DNA of 64,000 bases. It comes from an uncultured Eubacteriales bacterium (GTDB lineage: Bacteria; Bacillota; Clostridia; Oscillospirales; Acutalibacteraceae). Within the stretch, counting starts at the first letter, position 1. Every line of letters starts with the position of its first letter. Below, one piece after another: positions 51,591-60,836 of this stretch. Below the pieces are notes generated by a model. That model was not told where the DNA came from. It saw only the letters and a program-made list of their open reading frames with translations, and searched no databases. A program made the position numbers and the translations under genes. The stretch spans positions 45,033 through 109,032 of the forward strand of contig CAJTNL010000006.1 in NCBI GenBank assembly GCA_910577755.1, given 5' to 3'.

Positions 51591-52874
51591 TTGGATAAGT
51601 TTGTAGTTACTGGCGGTATACCGTTAAAAGGTACTGTTACAATAAGCGGTGCAAAAAATGCTGCTATTGCTATTTTACCTGCGGCCATTTTATCAGATGA
51701 AGTTTGCCGTATAGAAAATGTACCGAATATTACTGATGTGAATGCTATACTTCATATCATTGAAGATATGGGAGCAAAAGTAAAAAGAATTGATAAATCT
51801 ACGGTGGAAATTGATCCTAAATCCATCCGTACTTATGTGGCTTCTTATGAACTTGCAAGACATATGAGGGGATCTTATTATTTGCTCGGGGCATTGCTTG
51901 GGCGTTTTAGCCATGCAATTGTTTCTATGCCTGGAGGCTGTGATTTTGGTCTGAGACCGATTGATCAGCATTTAAAAGGTTTTTCTGCGTTGGGCGCTGC
52001 CTATAGCTTAGAGGGTGGTATGGTAGATGTGCAAGCTGAACAATTAAAGGGTAACAACGTGTATATGGATATTGTTTCGGTTGGAGCTACCATTAACATT
52101 ATGCTTGCTGCGGTTAAGGCAAAGGGGGTAACTGTAATAGAAAATGCCGCAAAAGAACCGCATATTGTAGATCTTGCGAACTTTTTAAGCTCTATGGGTG
52201 CAGATATTCGCGGTGCAGGTACAGACGTTATTAAAATTTATGGAGTCGAATGTTTACATGGGACAACATATTCAATTATTCCAGATCAGATTGAGGCTGG
52301 TACTTATATGGTAGCAATTGCTGCAACAGGTGGCGATGCTATTATTGAAAATGTGATTCCTAAGCATTTAGAGTCTATTTCTGCAAAATTGGAAGAAATG
52401 GGCGTTTTGATTGAAGAATTTGATGATTCGATTCGTGTCAAACGTAAGGAGAATTTGCAAAAATGCAATGTTAAAACAATGCCGCATCCCGGTTTTCCTA
52501 CGGATATGCAGCCGCAAATATCCGTTTTACTTGCAATTGCACAAGGTACCAGTATTATTACAGAGAGTGTTTGGGATAGTCGTTTTCGCTATGTAGAAGA
52601 GCTCCGCCGTATGGGAGCGCAATTTTCTGTTGATGGAAAATTAGCGGTTATTGAGGGGATTGAGCATTTAAATGCCGCACCTGTAAAAGCTACTGATTTG
52701 CGTGCTGGTGCAGCAGTAGTTATTGCGGCGCTTTGTGCACATGGTGTTAGTCAAATTGAGGAAATTCATCATATTGAGCGTGGTTATGAGGATATTGTTG
52801 AAAAATTGCAACAGTTAGGTGCAGATATCAAGCGTTACCATTCACCCGAGGATACGCAGCTAAAAGCAATGTAA
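51591..52874 (+). CDS. murA: UDP-N-acetylglucosamine 1-carboxyvinyltransferase
   Basis: First committed step of peptidoglycan synthesis: transfers enolpyruvate from PEP to UDP-GlcNAc. 427 residues with GGIPLKGTVTISGAKNAAI, RGSYYLLGALLGRF, the fosfomycin-target Cys in MPGGCDFGLRPIDQHLKG, and PGFPTDMQPQI and DLRAGAAVVIAAL. Start placed at TTG 51591, nine bases after GGGG; a TTG at 51576 lacks a site. Likely monocistronic or upstream of walJ. Confidence 0.95.
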   Translation: MDKFVVTGGIPLKGTVTISGAKNAAIAILPAAILSDEVCRIENVPNITDVNAILHIIEDMGAKVKRIDKSTVEIDPKSIRTYVASYELARHMRGSYYLLGALLGRFSHAIVSMPGGCDFGLRPIDQHLKGFSALGAAYSLEGGMVDVQAEQLKGNNVYMDIVSVGATINIMLAAVKAKGVTVIENAAKEPHIVDLANFLSSMGADIRGAGTDVIKIYGVECLHGTTYSIIPDQIEAGTYMVAIAATGGDAIIENVIPKHLESISAKLEEMGVLIEEFDDSIRVKRKENLQKCNVKTMPHPGFPTDMQPQISVLLAIAQGTSIITESVWDSRFRYVEELRRMGAQFSVDGKLAVIEGIEHLNAAPVKATDLRAGAAVVIAALCAHGVSQIEEIHHIERGYEDIVEKLQQLGADIKRYHSPEDTQLKAM

Positions 52875-53028
52875 TATGCTTATAGATGGCTTAGTATTGG
52901 TGGAAAATTAACTAGTGTAAAAAAATTTAACTTGTAGGCTAATTTTACTGTATATAATGCCATATCTGCTGTGAGCGTTTGGGAGAAAAGTTTTGTTTGT
53001 TTTTTGTATTGGAACAAGGAGATAGAAT

Positions 53029-53823
53029 ATGGCCCGAATTTATCCTCTGTTTAGTGGTAGCAGTGGAAATAGTTATTTTGTTGGTTCGGCAGATGCCGGT
53101 ATTCTAATTGATGTTGGTCGGAGTGCAAAACAGATTGGGGATATGCTTTCGGCTTGTTGTATTCCAATTAGCGCAGTTAAGGGCATTTTTATAACGCATG
53201 AGCATACGGACCATATAAAAGGATTGCGAGTATTTACCTCAAAATATAAGATACCTATTTTTTCTTCTATGGGAACCTTGCAAGCTTTGGAAGAGCTTGA
53301 GCAACTACAGCGAGATATATCGGCTGTAGTTATAGATCATCGAGGGCTTGAATGTGCCGATATGTGGATTTCTTCTTTTCCCACATCCCATGATTGTATG
53401 GAAGGAATTGGATTTCATATTACTACAGCAGATGACCGAACATTATGCTTTGCAACAGATTTAGGTTGTATAACGAAGCAGGTGTATCAGAATTTGGAGG
53501 GCAGTGATTTTGTAGTTTTGGAATCCAATCACGATATTGGTATGCTTAAAACAGGTTCTTATCCTTATCGATTAAAGCAGAGAATTATTTCAGATTACGG
53601 ACATTTGTCTAATATTGCCTGTGCAGAAGTATTACCTAAATTGGCAAAGAAAGGGACATCGCGCTTTTTGTTGGCACATTTGAGTCATGAGAACAATACG
53701 CCGGAGATTGCTCTACAAACCTCATTATGTGCATTAACAATGGATGGTTTAAGGCGAGGATTTGATTATGAATTATATATTGCTCCGAGAGAGAATATAA
53801 CGTATACTGGCATTTTATTTTGA
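53029..53823 (+). CDS. walJ: MBL-fold hydrolase of the WalJ/YycJ type
   Basis: 264 residues. SGSSGNSYFVG, the metal motif ITHEHTDHIKGL (HxHxDH), FPTSHDCMEGIGF, CFATDLGC and LESNHD identify the YycJ/WalJ branch, linked in Bacillus to mismatch repair and the WalKR region. No walKR genes are adjacent. RBS AAGGAGA precedes the ATG. rlmH follows nine bases later, as in many Firmicutes. Confidence 0.94.
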   Translation: MARIYPLFSGSSGNSYFVGSADAGILIDVGRSAKQIGDMLSACCIPISAVKGIFITHEHTDHIKGLRVFTSKYKIPIFSSMGTLQALEELEQLQRDISAVVIDHRGLECADMWISSFPTSHDCMEGIGFHITTADDRTLCFATDLGCITKQVYQNLEGSDFVVLESNHDIGMLKTGSYPYRLKQRIISDYGHLSNIACAEVLPKLAKKGTSRFLLAHLSHENNTPEIALQTSLCALTMDGLRRGFDYELYIAPRENITYTGILF

Positions 53824-53832
53824 GGGTTTATT

Positions 53833-54312
53833 ATGCTGACAATCAATATTATTTGTATAGGAAAATTAAAAGAATCCTACTGGATTGAGGCGTGTAAAGA
53901 ATATCAAAAACGGCTGGGTGCGTTTTGTAAGTTTAGAATTATGGAAGTTGAGGAATCTAAATTACCAGAGAAACCCTCTCAGATGCAAATTCAGCAGGCT
54001 CTGATAAGAGAGGGTGAAAAAATTTTGCAATTAGCTGCCAATAGTATTGTAATTCCTCTTTGTATTGAGGGTAAACAAATTTCTTCCACTGCTTTGGCGG
54101 AGCATCTGAGTATTTTAACGGTAAACGGTGTCAGTAAAATAAATTTTGTAATTGGTAGCTCACACGGATTAAGTGAAATAGTCAAAAATAGATGTTCTTT
54201 GCAGTTATCTATGTCACGTATGACATTTCCTCACCAACTGGCACGAATTATGCTGTGTGAGCAAATTTATCGTGCTTTTCAAATTCAACACAACGGACGG
54301 TATCATAAATAG
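53833..54312 (+). CDS. rlmH: 23S rRNA pseudouridine-1915 N3-methyltransferase
   Basis: 159 residues, SPOUT fold. ICIGKLKESYWIEACKEYQKRL, LCIEGKQISS, NFVIGSSHGLSE and the C-terminal LQLSMSRMTFPHQLARIMLCEQIYRAFQI are diagnostic. Confidence 0.97.
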   Translation: MLTINIICIGKLKESYWIEACKEYQKRLGAFCKFRIMEVEESKLPEKPSQMQIQQALIREGEKILQLAANSIVIPLCIEGKQISSTALAEHLSILTVNGVSKINFVIGSSHGLSEIVKNRCSLQLSMSRMTFPHQLARIMLCEQIYRAFQIQHNGRYHK

Positions 54313-54546
54313 ATAATAATGTGCATTTTTATATTAGTTTTTTACTTTTATTTTTAGTCTTAAATTTGATAAATATAAAAGATATTGGTTGCTCACATAA
54401 TTAGAGAGCTATTATATAGTTATATGAAAGATGCTACTGGGCTCTAAAATTCATTGAATGAGATATCTTGAAATGAGAATTAATCGGTCCTATAGAACTG
54501 CGTCTGCTATTTTTAGTTTGAAGTTGTAAAGGAAGGTAAGGTAACA

Positions 54547-55182
54547 TTGCTTAAAGATATGTTAACGCTGGTTCAAACACGATGGGATTTTTTTCTGGGA
54601 CTGCTTTGGGAACATTTGCAAATTTCTTTTATCTCTATTGTTTTTGCTATGGCAATAGGTTTAATTATAGGCATTGTTATCAGTGAGTTTCGAAAAAGCT
54701 CGAAATTTGTAATTGGGCTGGTTAATTTACTTTATACTATACCCTCTATTTCACTTTTGGGTTTGTTAATTCCTTTATCGGGTATAGGTGATACCACTGC
54801 AATTATTGCATTGACCATATATGCACTATTACCCATGGTGCGTAATACATTTACTGCTCTTACTAATATAAGCCCTTTGTTGATTGAGGCGGCAACCGGA
54901 ATGGGAAGTACCAAATTACAGACACTTTTTAAAATTAAACTACCCTTAGCCGTACCAATTATGATTGCAGGAATTCGCAATATGGCTGTTATGACTATTG
55001 CACTTGGCGGTATTGCTTCGTTTATTGGAGCAGGTGGTCTTGGTGTTGCCATTTATCGCGGTATTACTACCAACAATAAAGCAATGACTTTAATCGGTAG
55101 TTTATTAATTGCGGTTCTTGCTATTGTGATCGATCTACTTATTGGAATCATTGAAAAAATAACTAAAAAGCATAAAATATAG
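54547..55182 (+). CDS. opuCB: Osmoprotectant-type ABC transporter permease
   Basis: 211 residues, TTG start behind AAAGGAAGGTAAGG. Five or six transmembrane helices and the EAA-like loop EAATGMGSTKLQTLFKIKLPLAVPIMIAGIRN that contacts the ATPase. Permease of a betaine/carnitine/choline-type importer. Only one permease gene is present, whereas OpuB/OpuC systems have two, so it may act as a homodimer. Confidence 0.9.
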   Translation: MLKDMLTLVQTRWDFFLGLLWEHLQISFISIVFAMAIGLIIGIVISEFRKSSKFVIGLVNLLYTIPSISLLGLLIPLSGIGDTTAIIALTIYALLPMVRNTFTALTNISPLLIEAATGMGSTKLQTLFKIKLPLAVPIMIAGIRNMAVMTIALGGIASFIGAGGLGVAIYRGITTNNKAMTLIGSLLIAVLAIVIDLLIGIIEKITKKHKI

Positions 55183-55198
55183 ATAGGAGAGATTTATA

Positions 55199-56128
55199 TT
55201 GAAAAAAAGAAAAATAATTAGCGTTATTTTGGCAGCTGTTCTGGTTACGGCTGTTTTTGTAGGTTGCTCTAAAAGTCGCATAACAAATAGTTCTACCAAC
55301 AGTACACGAACTGCTTATACAACCATTCAAATGGCTACAAAGCCGATGACAGAACAATATATATTAGGCAACATGATGAAACAACTGATTGAACAAGAAA
55401 CTGACTTAAAAGTAGAAATTACTGCGGGTGTTGGCGGAGGGACTGCTAATATTCATCCGGCGATGGAAAAAGGAGACTTGGATTTTTATCCTGAATATAC
55501 AGGCACAGGATGGAACATTGTTTTAAAAGAGAAAGGTATATATAATGAAACGATGTTTGAGCAACTGCAAGCGGGTTATCATCATATGAACATGACGTGG
55601 ACAGGTTTAATCGGATTTAATAATACTTACGGCATTGTTGTTAGAAGAGAGATTGCGGAACAATATGATTTGAAAACGATTACTGATCTTACATCTGTTT
55701 CTGATCAGTTGGTGTTTGGGGGAAATTATGATTTTTTTGAACGAGATGATGGATTTAAAGCGTTAGGCGAAACATACAGCTTGAATTTTAAAGATACCGT
55801 AGAATTGGATATTGGTCTGAAGTATGATGCAATTAAACAGAAACAATTTGACGTTATGAATGCTTTTACAACAGATGGTCAACTTTCTATTTCAGATGTG
55901 GTTGTATTGGAAGATGATAAAGGACTATATCCTTCTTATGTATGCGGCTTTGTTGTTCGTAATGAAATTTTAGATAAGCATCCAGAACTGCAAAAAGTAT
56001 TTGATAAGGTTCAGAACTTGATTAATGATGCAGAGATGGCAAACATGAACTATCAAGTAGAGGGACAGGGAAAGACTCCTGAAGAAGTTGCAATAGAATA
56101 TTTACAGCAAAAAGGGCTTCTAAATTAA
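55199..56128 (+). CDS. opuCC: Osmoprotectant-binding lipoprotein
   Basis: 309 residues, TTG start behind ATAGGAGAG. Lipoprotein signal with FVGC (Cys about 23). Binding-domain blocks MATKPMTEQYILGNMMKQLIE, KGDLDFYPEYTGTGWNIVL, LVFGGNYDFFERDDGF and the late DVVVLEDDKGLYPSYVCGFVV are those of OpuCC/ProX-type proteins for quaternary ammonium solutes. The ligand is not certain from sequence. Confidence 0.92.
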   Translation: MKKRKIISVILAAVLVTAVFVGCSKSRITNSSTNSTRTAYTTIQMATKPMTEQYILGNMMKQLIEQETDLKVEITAGVGGGTANIHPAMEKGDLDFYPEYTGTGWNIVLKEKGIYNETMFEQLQAGYHHMNMTWTGLIGFNNTYGIVVRREIAEQYDLKTITDLTSVSDQLVFGGNYDFFERDDGFKALGETYSLNFKDTVELDIGLKYDAIKQKQFDVMNAFTTDGQLSISDVVVLEDDKGLYPSYVCGFVVRNEILDKHPELQKVFDKVQNLINDAEMANMNYQVEGQGKTPEEVAIEYLQQKGLLN

Positions 56129-56155
56129 AGCATACTCATAAAAGGAGCTTTTCTT

Positions 56156-56887
56156 ATGTATGCAATTGAGTATCAGAATATCCGAATGAGTTATAAAGAT
56201 AAAGTAGTGATTCCAGATTTTAATCTTTCTGTGAAACGTGGAGAGTTTATGACCATTATTGGTTCTTCGGGTTGCGGAAAAACAACCATTCTAAAAATGG
56301 TGAATGGATTGATTCAGCCTACAAGCGGCGCGATATATGTGGATGGTAAAAATATAAAGGATGTGGATATTACCAAATTGCGCCGAAAGATTGGCTATTC
56401 GATTCAAGGGAGTGTTTTATTTCCTCATATGACAGTGGAAAAGAATATAGCCTATGTTCCTAATTTAATCAATCGATCTGATAGAAAACAGATACAGCAG
56501 GCGGTATCAAAATGGATGCGGATTGTTGGATTAGATGAATCTATGTGTAAACGCTACCCTGATCAATTGTCTGGCGGACAACAACAAAGAGTAGGGATTG
56601 CTAGAGCTTTGGCAGCTTCTCCTGATATTTTGCTTATGGATGAACCTTTTGGTTCGGTAGATGAAATTACTCGTGGTTCCTTGCAAGATCAAATTTTCCA
56701 TATTCATCAGGAGACTGGCATAACGGTTTTATTTGTTACCCATGACATCCATGAGGCGCTAAAGCTGGGAACAAAAGTATTAGTTATGGATCATGGTGAA
56801 ATTCAGCAGTATGATCACCCTGATATCATTAAACATGGGCCGGCCAATCGTTTTGTTGAAATGCTGGTTTCTCGTTCAGTTTTATAG
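56156..56887 (+). CDS. opuCA: Osmoprotectant ABC transporter ATP-binding protein (no CBS domains)
   Basis: 243 residues. Walker A GSSGCGKTTILKM, signature LSGGQQQRVGIARAL, Walker B ILLMDEPFGSVDE and a switch His. It ends just after the ATPase core, so the tandem CBS domains found in OpuCA (about 380 residues), which sense ionic strength, are absent. Last gene of the permease-binding protein-ATPase unit. Confidence 0.92.
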   Translation: MYAIEYQNIRMSYKDKVVIPDFNLSVKRGEFMTIIGSSGCGKTTILKMVNGLIQPTSGAIYVDGKNIKDVDITKLRRKIGYSIQGSVLFPHMTVEKNIAYVPNLINRSDRKQIQQAVSKWMRIVGLDESMCKRYPDQLSGGQQQRVGIARALAASPDILLMDEPFGSVDEITRGSLQDQIFHIHQETGITVLFVTHDIHEALKLGTKVLVMDHGEIQQYDHPDIIKHGPANRFVEMLVSRSVL

Positions 56888-57023
56888 TAGATAAGTTGCT
56901 ATATTGAAATTTTGAATAGATAATTTCTAAAGATGTTATCTGTATAGCATTTTTATCTTTACTATATAATATAGGCAAGCTTCATTTTCTCAATCATCTA
57001 GTAAAGAATATAAATAATTTATA

Positions 57024-57066
57024 TTAAAAAGGTCACAGCCCGAAAGCAAACTGTGACCTTTTTAAT
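57024..57066. terminator. Bidirectional terminator between opu and the lysine operon
   Basis: TTAAAAAGGTCACAG (57024-57038) with CTGTGACCTTTTTAA (57051-57065); convergent operons end on both sides. Confidence 0.92.
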
Positions 57067-57129
57067 ATTATGTTAAACGAATATGATCATTTGTTTTTTA
57101 GGTTGATGAGAGATATATAGCAGATATGC

Positions 57130-57579
57130 TTATATGAATGCTGCCTTGATTGCGGAGATAGTTGTTTCATAATCGGCTGTCGGTACTAGTAAAGAAATTT
57201 CAGTTTCTGCTGTCGTAATCATACGGATATCTGCGTTGACTTTTGCTGCGATACCAAAGATTTTACATGCAAAACCAGGATTATTTTTCATGGATTCATC
57301 TGTAACCATAATTTTGCTGTTTCCGCTGCTTATTACCGTTTTTATAGCCAATTCATTGTGTAAATGGCTAGAAAAAGTTAAAAGTTTGGAAAGATCGTGG
57401 TCGGACATTGTAAAGGATAATGTGGACATATCACTTTGAGACGGCGCAAGCGATATCATATCAATGTCAATATCTAGTTGAGCTGCCTTGTCAAAAATAT
57501 TGTGTATCATAGTTAATGATGACGGACAGTTTTGTAATGTAACCAAAGTAATATCTGTTGACGTTGTGATGTGTGTCAT
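57130..57579 (-). CDS. Stand-alone aspartokinase regulatory domain (ACT-ACT protein)
   Basis: 149 residues with two ACT modules: about 10-75 (NCPSSLTMIHNIFDKAAQLDIDIDMI, then STLSFTMSDHDL) and about 92-149 (NNPGFACKIFGIAAKVNADIRMIT, TAETEISLLV). They match the C-terminal regulatory half of LysC, where lysine and threonine bind, but no kinase domain is attached. It is the last gene of asd-dapA-dapB, 26 bp after dapB, behind AGGAGGCC. It may act as a separate regulatory subunit, like the LysC beta chain of Bacillus, or sense lysine for the operon enzymes. Confidence 0.85.
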   Translation of the reverse strand: MTHITTSTDITLVTLQNCPSSLTMIHNIFDKAAQLDIDIDMISLAPSQSDMSTLSFTMSDHDLSKLLTFSSHLHNELAIKTVISSGNSKIMVTDESMKNNPGFACKIFGIAAKVNADIRMITTAETEISLLVPTADYETTISAIKAAFI

Positions 57580-57605
57580 AAAGAAAAGGCCTCCTTTATT
57601 AGTTC

Positions 57606-58361
57606 TTATCTATTAATCAGGTCAGCCATATCGTATAGTCCGGTAGGTTGATCAGTTAGAAATAATGCTGCATTGACAGAGCCTGTTGCAAATACTTCTT
57701 TTGATTGTGCCGTGTGCAGAATGGATAATGTTTCATGGTGTCCGGCAAACAGAACTTCATGTTCACCTACAATTGTTCCACCTCGTACAGCGTGCAGTCC
57801 AATTTCGTTTTTATCACGTTTTTTTCGTTGAGAATGTCTGTCATATACATAATGCATATCGTTGTCCATTCCATCCGCAATTCCATCTGCAATCATAAGC
57901 GCTGTACCACTGGGAGCATCAATTTTTTTGTTGTGATGTTTTTCAATAATTTCAATGTCAAATTGATTGCCGAGAATGGCAGAAGCTTTTTTTGCAAGTT
58001 CTATTAGCAAATTAATTCCTAATGACATATTGCGGGAATAAAATACAGGAATTTGTTTTGAAGCCTCTTTTAATTCTTCTACCTGAGCCGCAGTATAACC
58101 TGTAGTGCAGAGAACTGCCGGAATGCGTTCTTTTTTGGCATATTGTAACAGAGGAGTTAAAACAGATACATGGGAGAAGTCGATGATAACATCTGCACTG
58201 CAGGTTAATTCATTTGTACTTTTAAAAATTGGAAAGTCTCCGTAGCAAGCGGTATTAATGTCAAGACCGGCAACAACTTTGCAGTCGCTGCGGTTATTAA
58301 TGCATGATGCAATTTCATGTCCCATGGCGCCGTTTGCTCCGCTTAATAAAATTCGTTTCAT
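57606..58361 (-). CDS. dapB: 4-hydroxy-tetrahydrodipicolinate reductase
   Basis: 251 residues. NAD(P) motif LLSGANGAMGHEI, IDFSHVSVL, CTTGYT, SRNMSLGINLL and the catalytic EKHHNKKIDAPSGTAL with GLHAVRGGTIVGEHEVLFAG. Second step specific to the lysine/diaminopimelate pathway. RBS AAAGAGCAA; third gene of the operon. Confidence 0.97.
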   Translation of the reverse strand: MKRILLSGANGAMGHEIASCINNRSDCKVVAGLDINTACYGDFPIFKSTNELTCSADVIIDFSHVSVLTPLLQYAKKERIPAVLCTTGYTAAQVEELKEASKQIPVFYSRNMSLGINLLIELAKKASAILGNQFDIEIIEKHHNKKIDAPSGTALMIADGIADGMDNDMHYVYDRHSQRKKRDKNEIGLHAVRGGTIVGEHEVLFAGHHETLSILHTAQSKEVFATGSVNAALFLTDQPTGLYDMADLINR

Positions 58362-58424
58362 TTGCTCTTTCTATACCTTTCCGGCCTGACGATTTGTAAG
58401 GCCGTTTTTTACAACTGTTTATTT

Positions 58425-59312
58425 TTAAATCAAATTGTATTTTTTCATAACAGAAACTAACTTTGCATGGTCTTGTTCGGTCATTTCGGAAAGGGGCAAA
58501 CGGCAAAGTCCACATGAATAGCCCATGAGATTTGCAGCCTCTTTAATCACAATGGGATTAATATCAATAAACATAGTGTTCATTAAGTTTAAACTTTCCA
58601 GTGCAATTTTACGGCTGCCGGCAAGATCGCCTGATAAAAATTTAGCGCATATATCGTGACTCATTTGCGGACAAATATTGGCAATAACAGAAATTACGCC
58701 TTTGCCGCCTAGCGCCATTATTGGAAGTGTTTGATCATCGTTACCGGAGTAGATGGTCAGATTGTCACCGCATAAGGCTGCGACCTTTGCAATATGAGAG
58801 ATATCGCCGCTTGCTTCTTTTGTAGCGGTTATATTCGGATGCTTACATAATTCCACATAAGTTTCCGGTTTGATTAGGCATCCCGTTCGTGACGGAATAT
58901 TGTAAAGGATAATAGGAAGGGACACGCTGTCTGCAATTGCAAAATAGTGTTTAATCAAACCGTGTTGCGATGCCTTATTGTAGTAAGGGGTAACTACTAA
59001 TAAAGCATCTGCGCCTATTTTTTCTGCTTCCTGTGATAGTTCAATTGCATAAGCAGTGTCATTACTGCCGGTACCGGCAATAACAGGTATACGTTTATTT
59101 ACCTTTTGTACAGTAAATTCCAATACTTTGCAATGTTCTTCGTGAGACATGGTAGATGACTCTCCGGTAGTACCGCAGGAAATAATTGCGTCAGTACCGT
59201 TTGCAATCTGGAATTCAATAAGTTTTTCCAGTGTTTCGTAATGAACTGAACCGTCTTCATTCATAGGTGTGATAATTGCAACACCAGATCCGGTAAAAAT
59301 CTCTTTTTTCAT
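58425..59312 (-). CDS. dapA: 4-hydroxy-tetrahydrodipicolinate synthase
   Basis: 295 residues. GSGVAIITPMNEDGSV, CGTTGESSTMSHEEH, YNIPSRTGCLI (Tyr) and ITATKEASGDI (Schiff-base Lys). Condenses pyruvate with aspartate semialdehyde. RBS AGGAGG. 63 bp before dapB. Confidence 0.97.
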   Translation of the reverse strand: MKKEIFTGSGVAIITPMNEDGSVHYETLEKLIEFQIANGTDAIISCGTTGESSTMSHEEHCKVLEFTVQKVNKRIPVIAGTGSNDTAYAIELSQEAEKIGADALLVVTPYYNKASQHGLIKHYFAIADSVSLPIILYNIPSRTGCLIKPETYVELCKHPNITATKEASGDISHIAKVAALCGDNLTIYSGNDDQTLPIMALGGKGVISVIANICPQMSHDICAKFLSGDLAGSRKIALESLNLMNTMFIDINPIVIKEAANLMGYSCGLCRLPLSEMTEQDHAKLVSVMKKYNLI

Positions 59313-59353
59313 TATAAAAACCTCCTAAATTAATATGCTCTAATAATATTGTA

Positions 59354-60433
59354 TCAATCAAAGTAACCTTTGGCACAAAGTAATTCCGCCATCAGTACAG
59401 CGCCGCCTGCTGCGCCTCGTAAAGTATTGTGGGAAAGACATACAAATTTAATATCGTACTGTGTATCGGGACGTAGACGACCAACGGAAACTGCCATACC
59501 GTTCTCCAAATTACGATCCAGCTTTGCCTGGGGACGGTCATTTTCATAAAAATAATGTAAGAACTGTTTTGGTGCGCTTGGTAAATTTAGTTTCTGAGGC
59601 GTACCACGATAGGACTCCCATTTTTTTATGATTTGCTCCATAGTAATTTTTTTGTCAAACGATGCAAAGACTGCAGCCGTATGACCATCTGCAACCGGTA
59701 CACGCAGACATTGTGCTGTTATACTGGGCATAGTTGCATTTACAATTTTGTCGCCTTCGACATGCCCCCAAATTTTCATTGGTTCCTGTTCTGATTTTTC
59801 TTCTTCCCCTCCAATATAAGGGATAACATTATCTATAATTTCAGGCCAGTTTTCAAAGGTTTTTCCTGCTCCAGAGATTGCCTGATAAGTACAAGCAAGC
59901 ACTTTTGTAATCCCGTATTCTTTTAGTGGATGAATAGCAGGCACATAGCTTTGCAGGGAACAATTGGATTTTACAGCGATAAATCCGCGTTTAGTGCCAA
60001 GACGTTTTTTCTGTGCGCCAATAATTTCAGCATGGGCATCGTTAATTTCTGGAATAATCATAGGAACATCCGGCGTGCTGCGATGTGCACTGTTATTGGA
60101 TATTACTGGACATTCAGCTTTTGCATAGATTTCCTCTAAAGCACGGATTTCTTCTTTTTTCATATCTACGGCGCAGAAAACAAAGTCTACTAAAGCCGTG
60201 ATTTTTTTAACGTCGGCAGCTGCATCATATATAATCATGTCTTTCACAGTGGCAGGTATCGGAGTAGCCATGGCCCAGCGATTCCCCACAGCATCTTCGT
60301 AATGTTTACCGGCAGAGCGTGCGCTTGCAGCTAATGCAGTTACTTTGAACCAGGGGTGGTTTTCTAGCAGAGTTACAAAACGCTGTCCAACCATACCTGT
60401 TGCACCAATAATACCTACTTGATATTGTTTCAT
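59354..60433 (-). CDS. asd: Aspartate-semialdehyde dehydrogenase (archaeal/fungal-type length)
   Basis: 359 residues, longer than the usual bacterial type and with the archaeal/fungal-like arrangement: VGIIGATGMVGQRFVTLLENHPWF, AVDMKKEEIRALEE, catalytic Cys in AVKSNCSLQSYVPAIHPL, AISGAGKTFENWPEI and RVPVADGHTAAVFASFDKK. Makes the branch-point aldehyde for lysine, threonine and methionine. First gene after the lysine riboswitch; RBS GGAGGAAT. Confidence 0.95.
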   Translation of the reverse strand: MKQYQVGIIGATGMVGQRFVTLLENHPWFKVTALAASARSAGKHYEDAVGNRWAMATPIPATVKDMIIYDAAADVKKITALVDFVFCAVDMKKEEIRALEEIYAKAECPVISNNSAHRSTPDVPMIIPEINDAHAEIIGAQKKRLGTKRGFIAVKSNCSLQSYVPAIHPLKEYGITKVLACTYQAISGAGKTFENWPEIIDNVIPYIGGEEEKSEQEPMKIWGHVEGDKIVNATMPSITAQCLRVPVADGHTAAVFASFDKKITMEQIIKKWESYRGTPQKLNLPSAPKQFLHYFYENDRPQAKLDRNLENGMAVSVGRLRPDTQYDIKFVCLSHNTLRGAAGGAVLMAELLCAKGYFD

Positions 60434-60470
60434 ATTTATTCCTCCAAAAATAATTGTAAAAAGATCATGG

Positions 60471-60503
60471 GAAAGAAAAAGACCGGTTTATAGAAAACCG
60501 GCC
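60471..60503 (-). terminator. Riboswitch-controlled terminator before asd
   Basis: On the minus strand GGCCGGTT pairs with AACCGGTC (60503-60481), followed by TTTTTCTTTC. It is the expression platform of the lysine riboswitch. Confidence 0.88.
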
Positions 60504-60561
60504 ATCATGTTGTATGATATGCTTTCATTTGGTTCTTATCCACATAAAATTTGCGGATGAC

Positions 60562-60728
60562 CGATAGCGCAACATCAAAGAAACATGATGACAGTTGCAG
60601 GGATATTTTCCCAGCCCCCAGAACACAAATTGACCCATATTGCATTCTTCGGCGGCAGTTCCTTTTGCAAGCGGTCTAAAACCTGGGCGGTTTCACGCTT
60701 GGTACTAATAAATGCCGCACCTCTATCT
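60562..60728 (-). promoter_or_regulatory. Lysine riboswitch (L box)
   Basis: On the minus strand the aptamer runs from AGATAGAGGTGC (60728-60717), through GCCGAAG (about 60654-60648) and CTGGGGGCTGGG, to ACTGTCATCATG (about 60596-60585) and the closing CTATCG (60567-60562), which pairs with AGATAG. These are the conserved L-box core elements in the right order. A terminator follows. High lysine should stop transcription of asd-dapA-dapB-ACT. Confidence 0.93.
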
Positions 60729-60747
60729 TCATTATAATTTTATAATC

Positions 60748-60776
60748 ATAATAACATTACAGACAGTAATTGTCAA
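60748..60776 (-). promoter_or_regulatory. Promoter of the lysine operon
   Basis: Minus strand TTGACA (60776-60771), 17 bp, TATTAT (60753-60748). Its -35 hexamer occupies the same base pairs as the -35 of the divergent queA promoter. Confidence 0.8.
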
Positions 60777-60798
60777 ATGGTTTGTTATGGTTTATAAT
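60770..60798 (+). promoter_or_regulatory. Promoter of queA
   Basis: TTGTCA (60770-60775), 17 bp, TATAAT (60793-60798). Confidence 0.8.
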
Positions 60799-60836
60799 AA
60801 ATTGTATATTGATTACGCTAGGGAGGGTTTCTGTAT

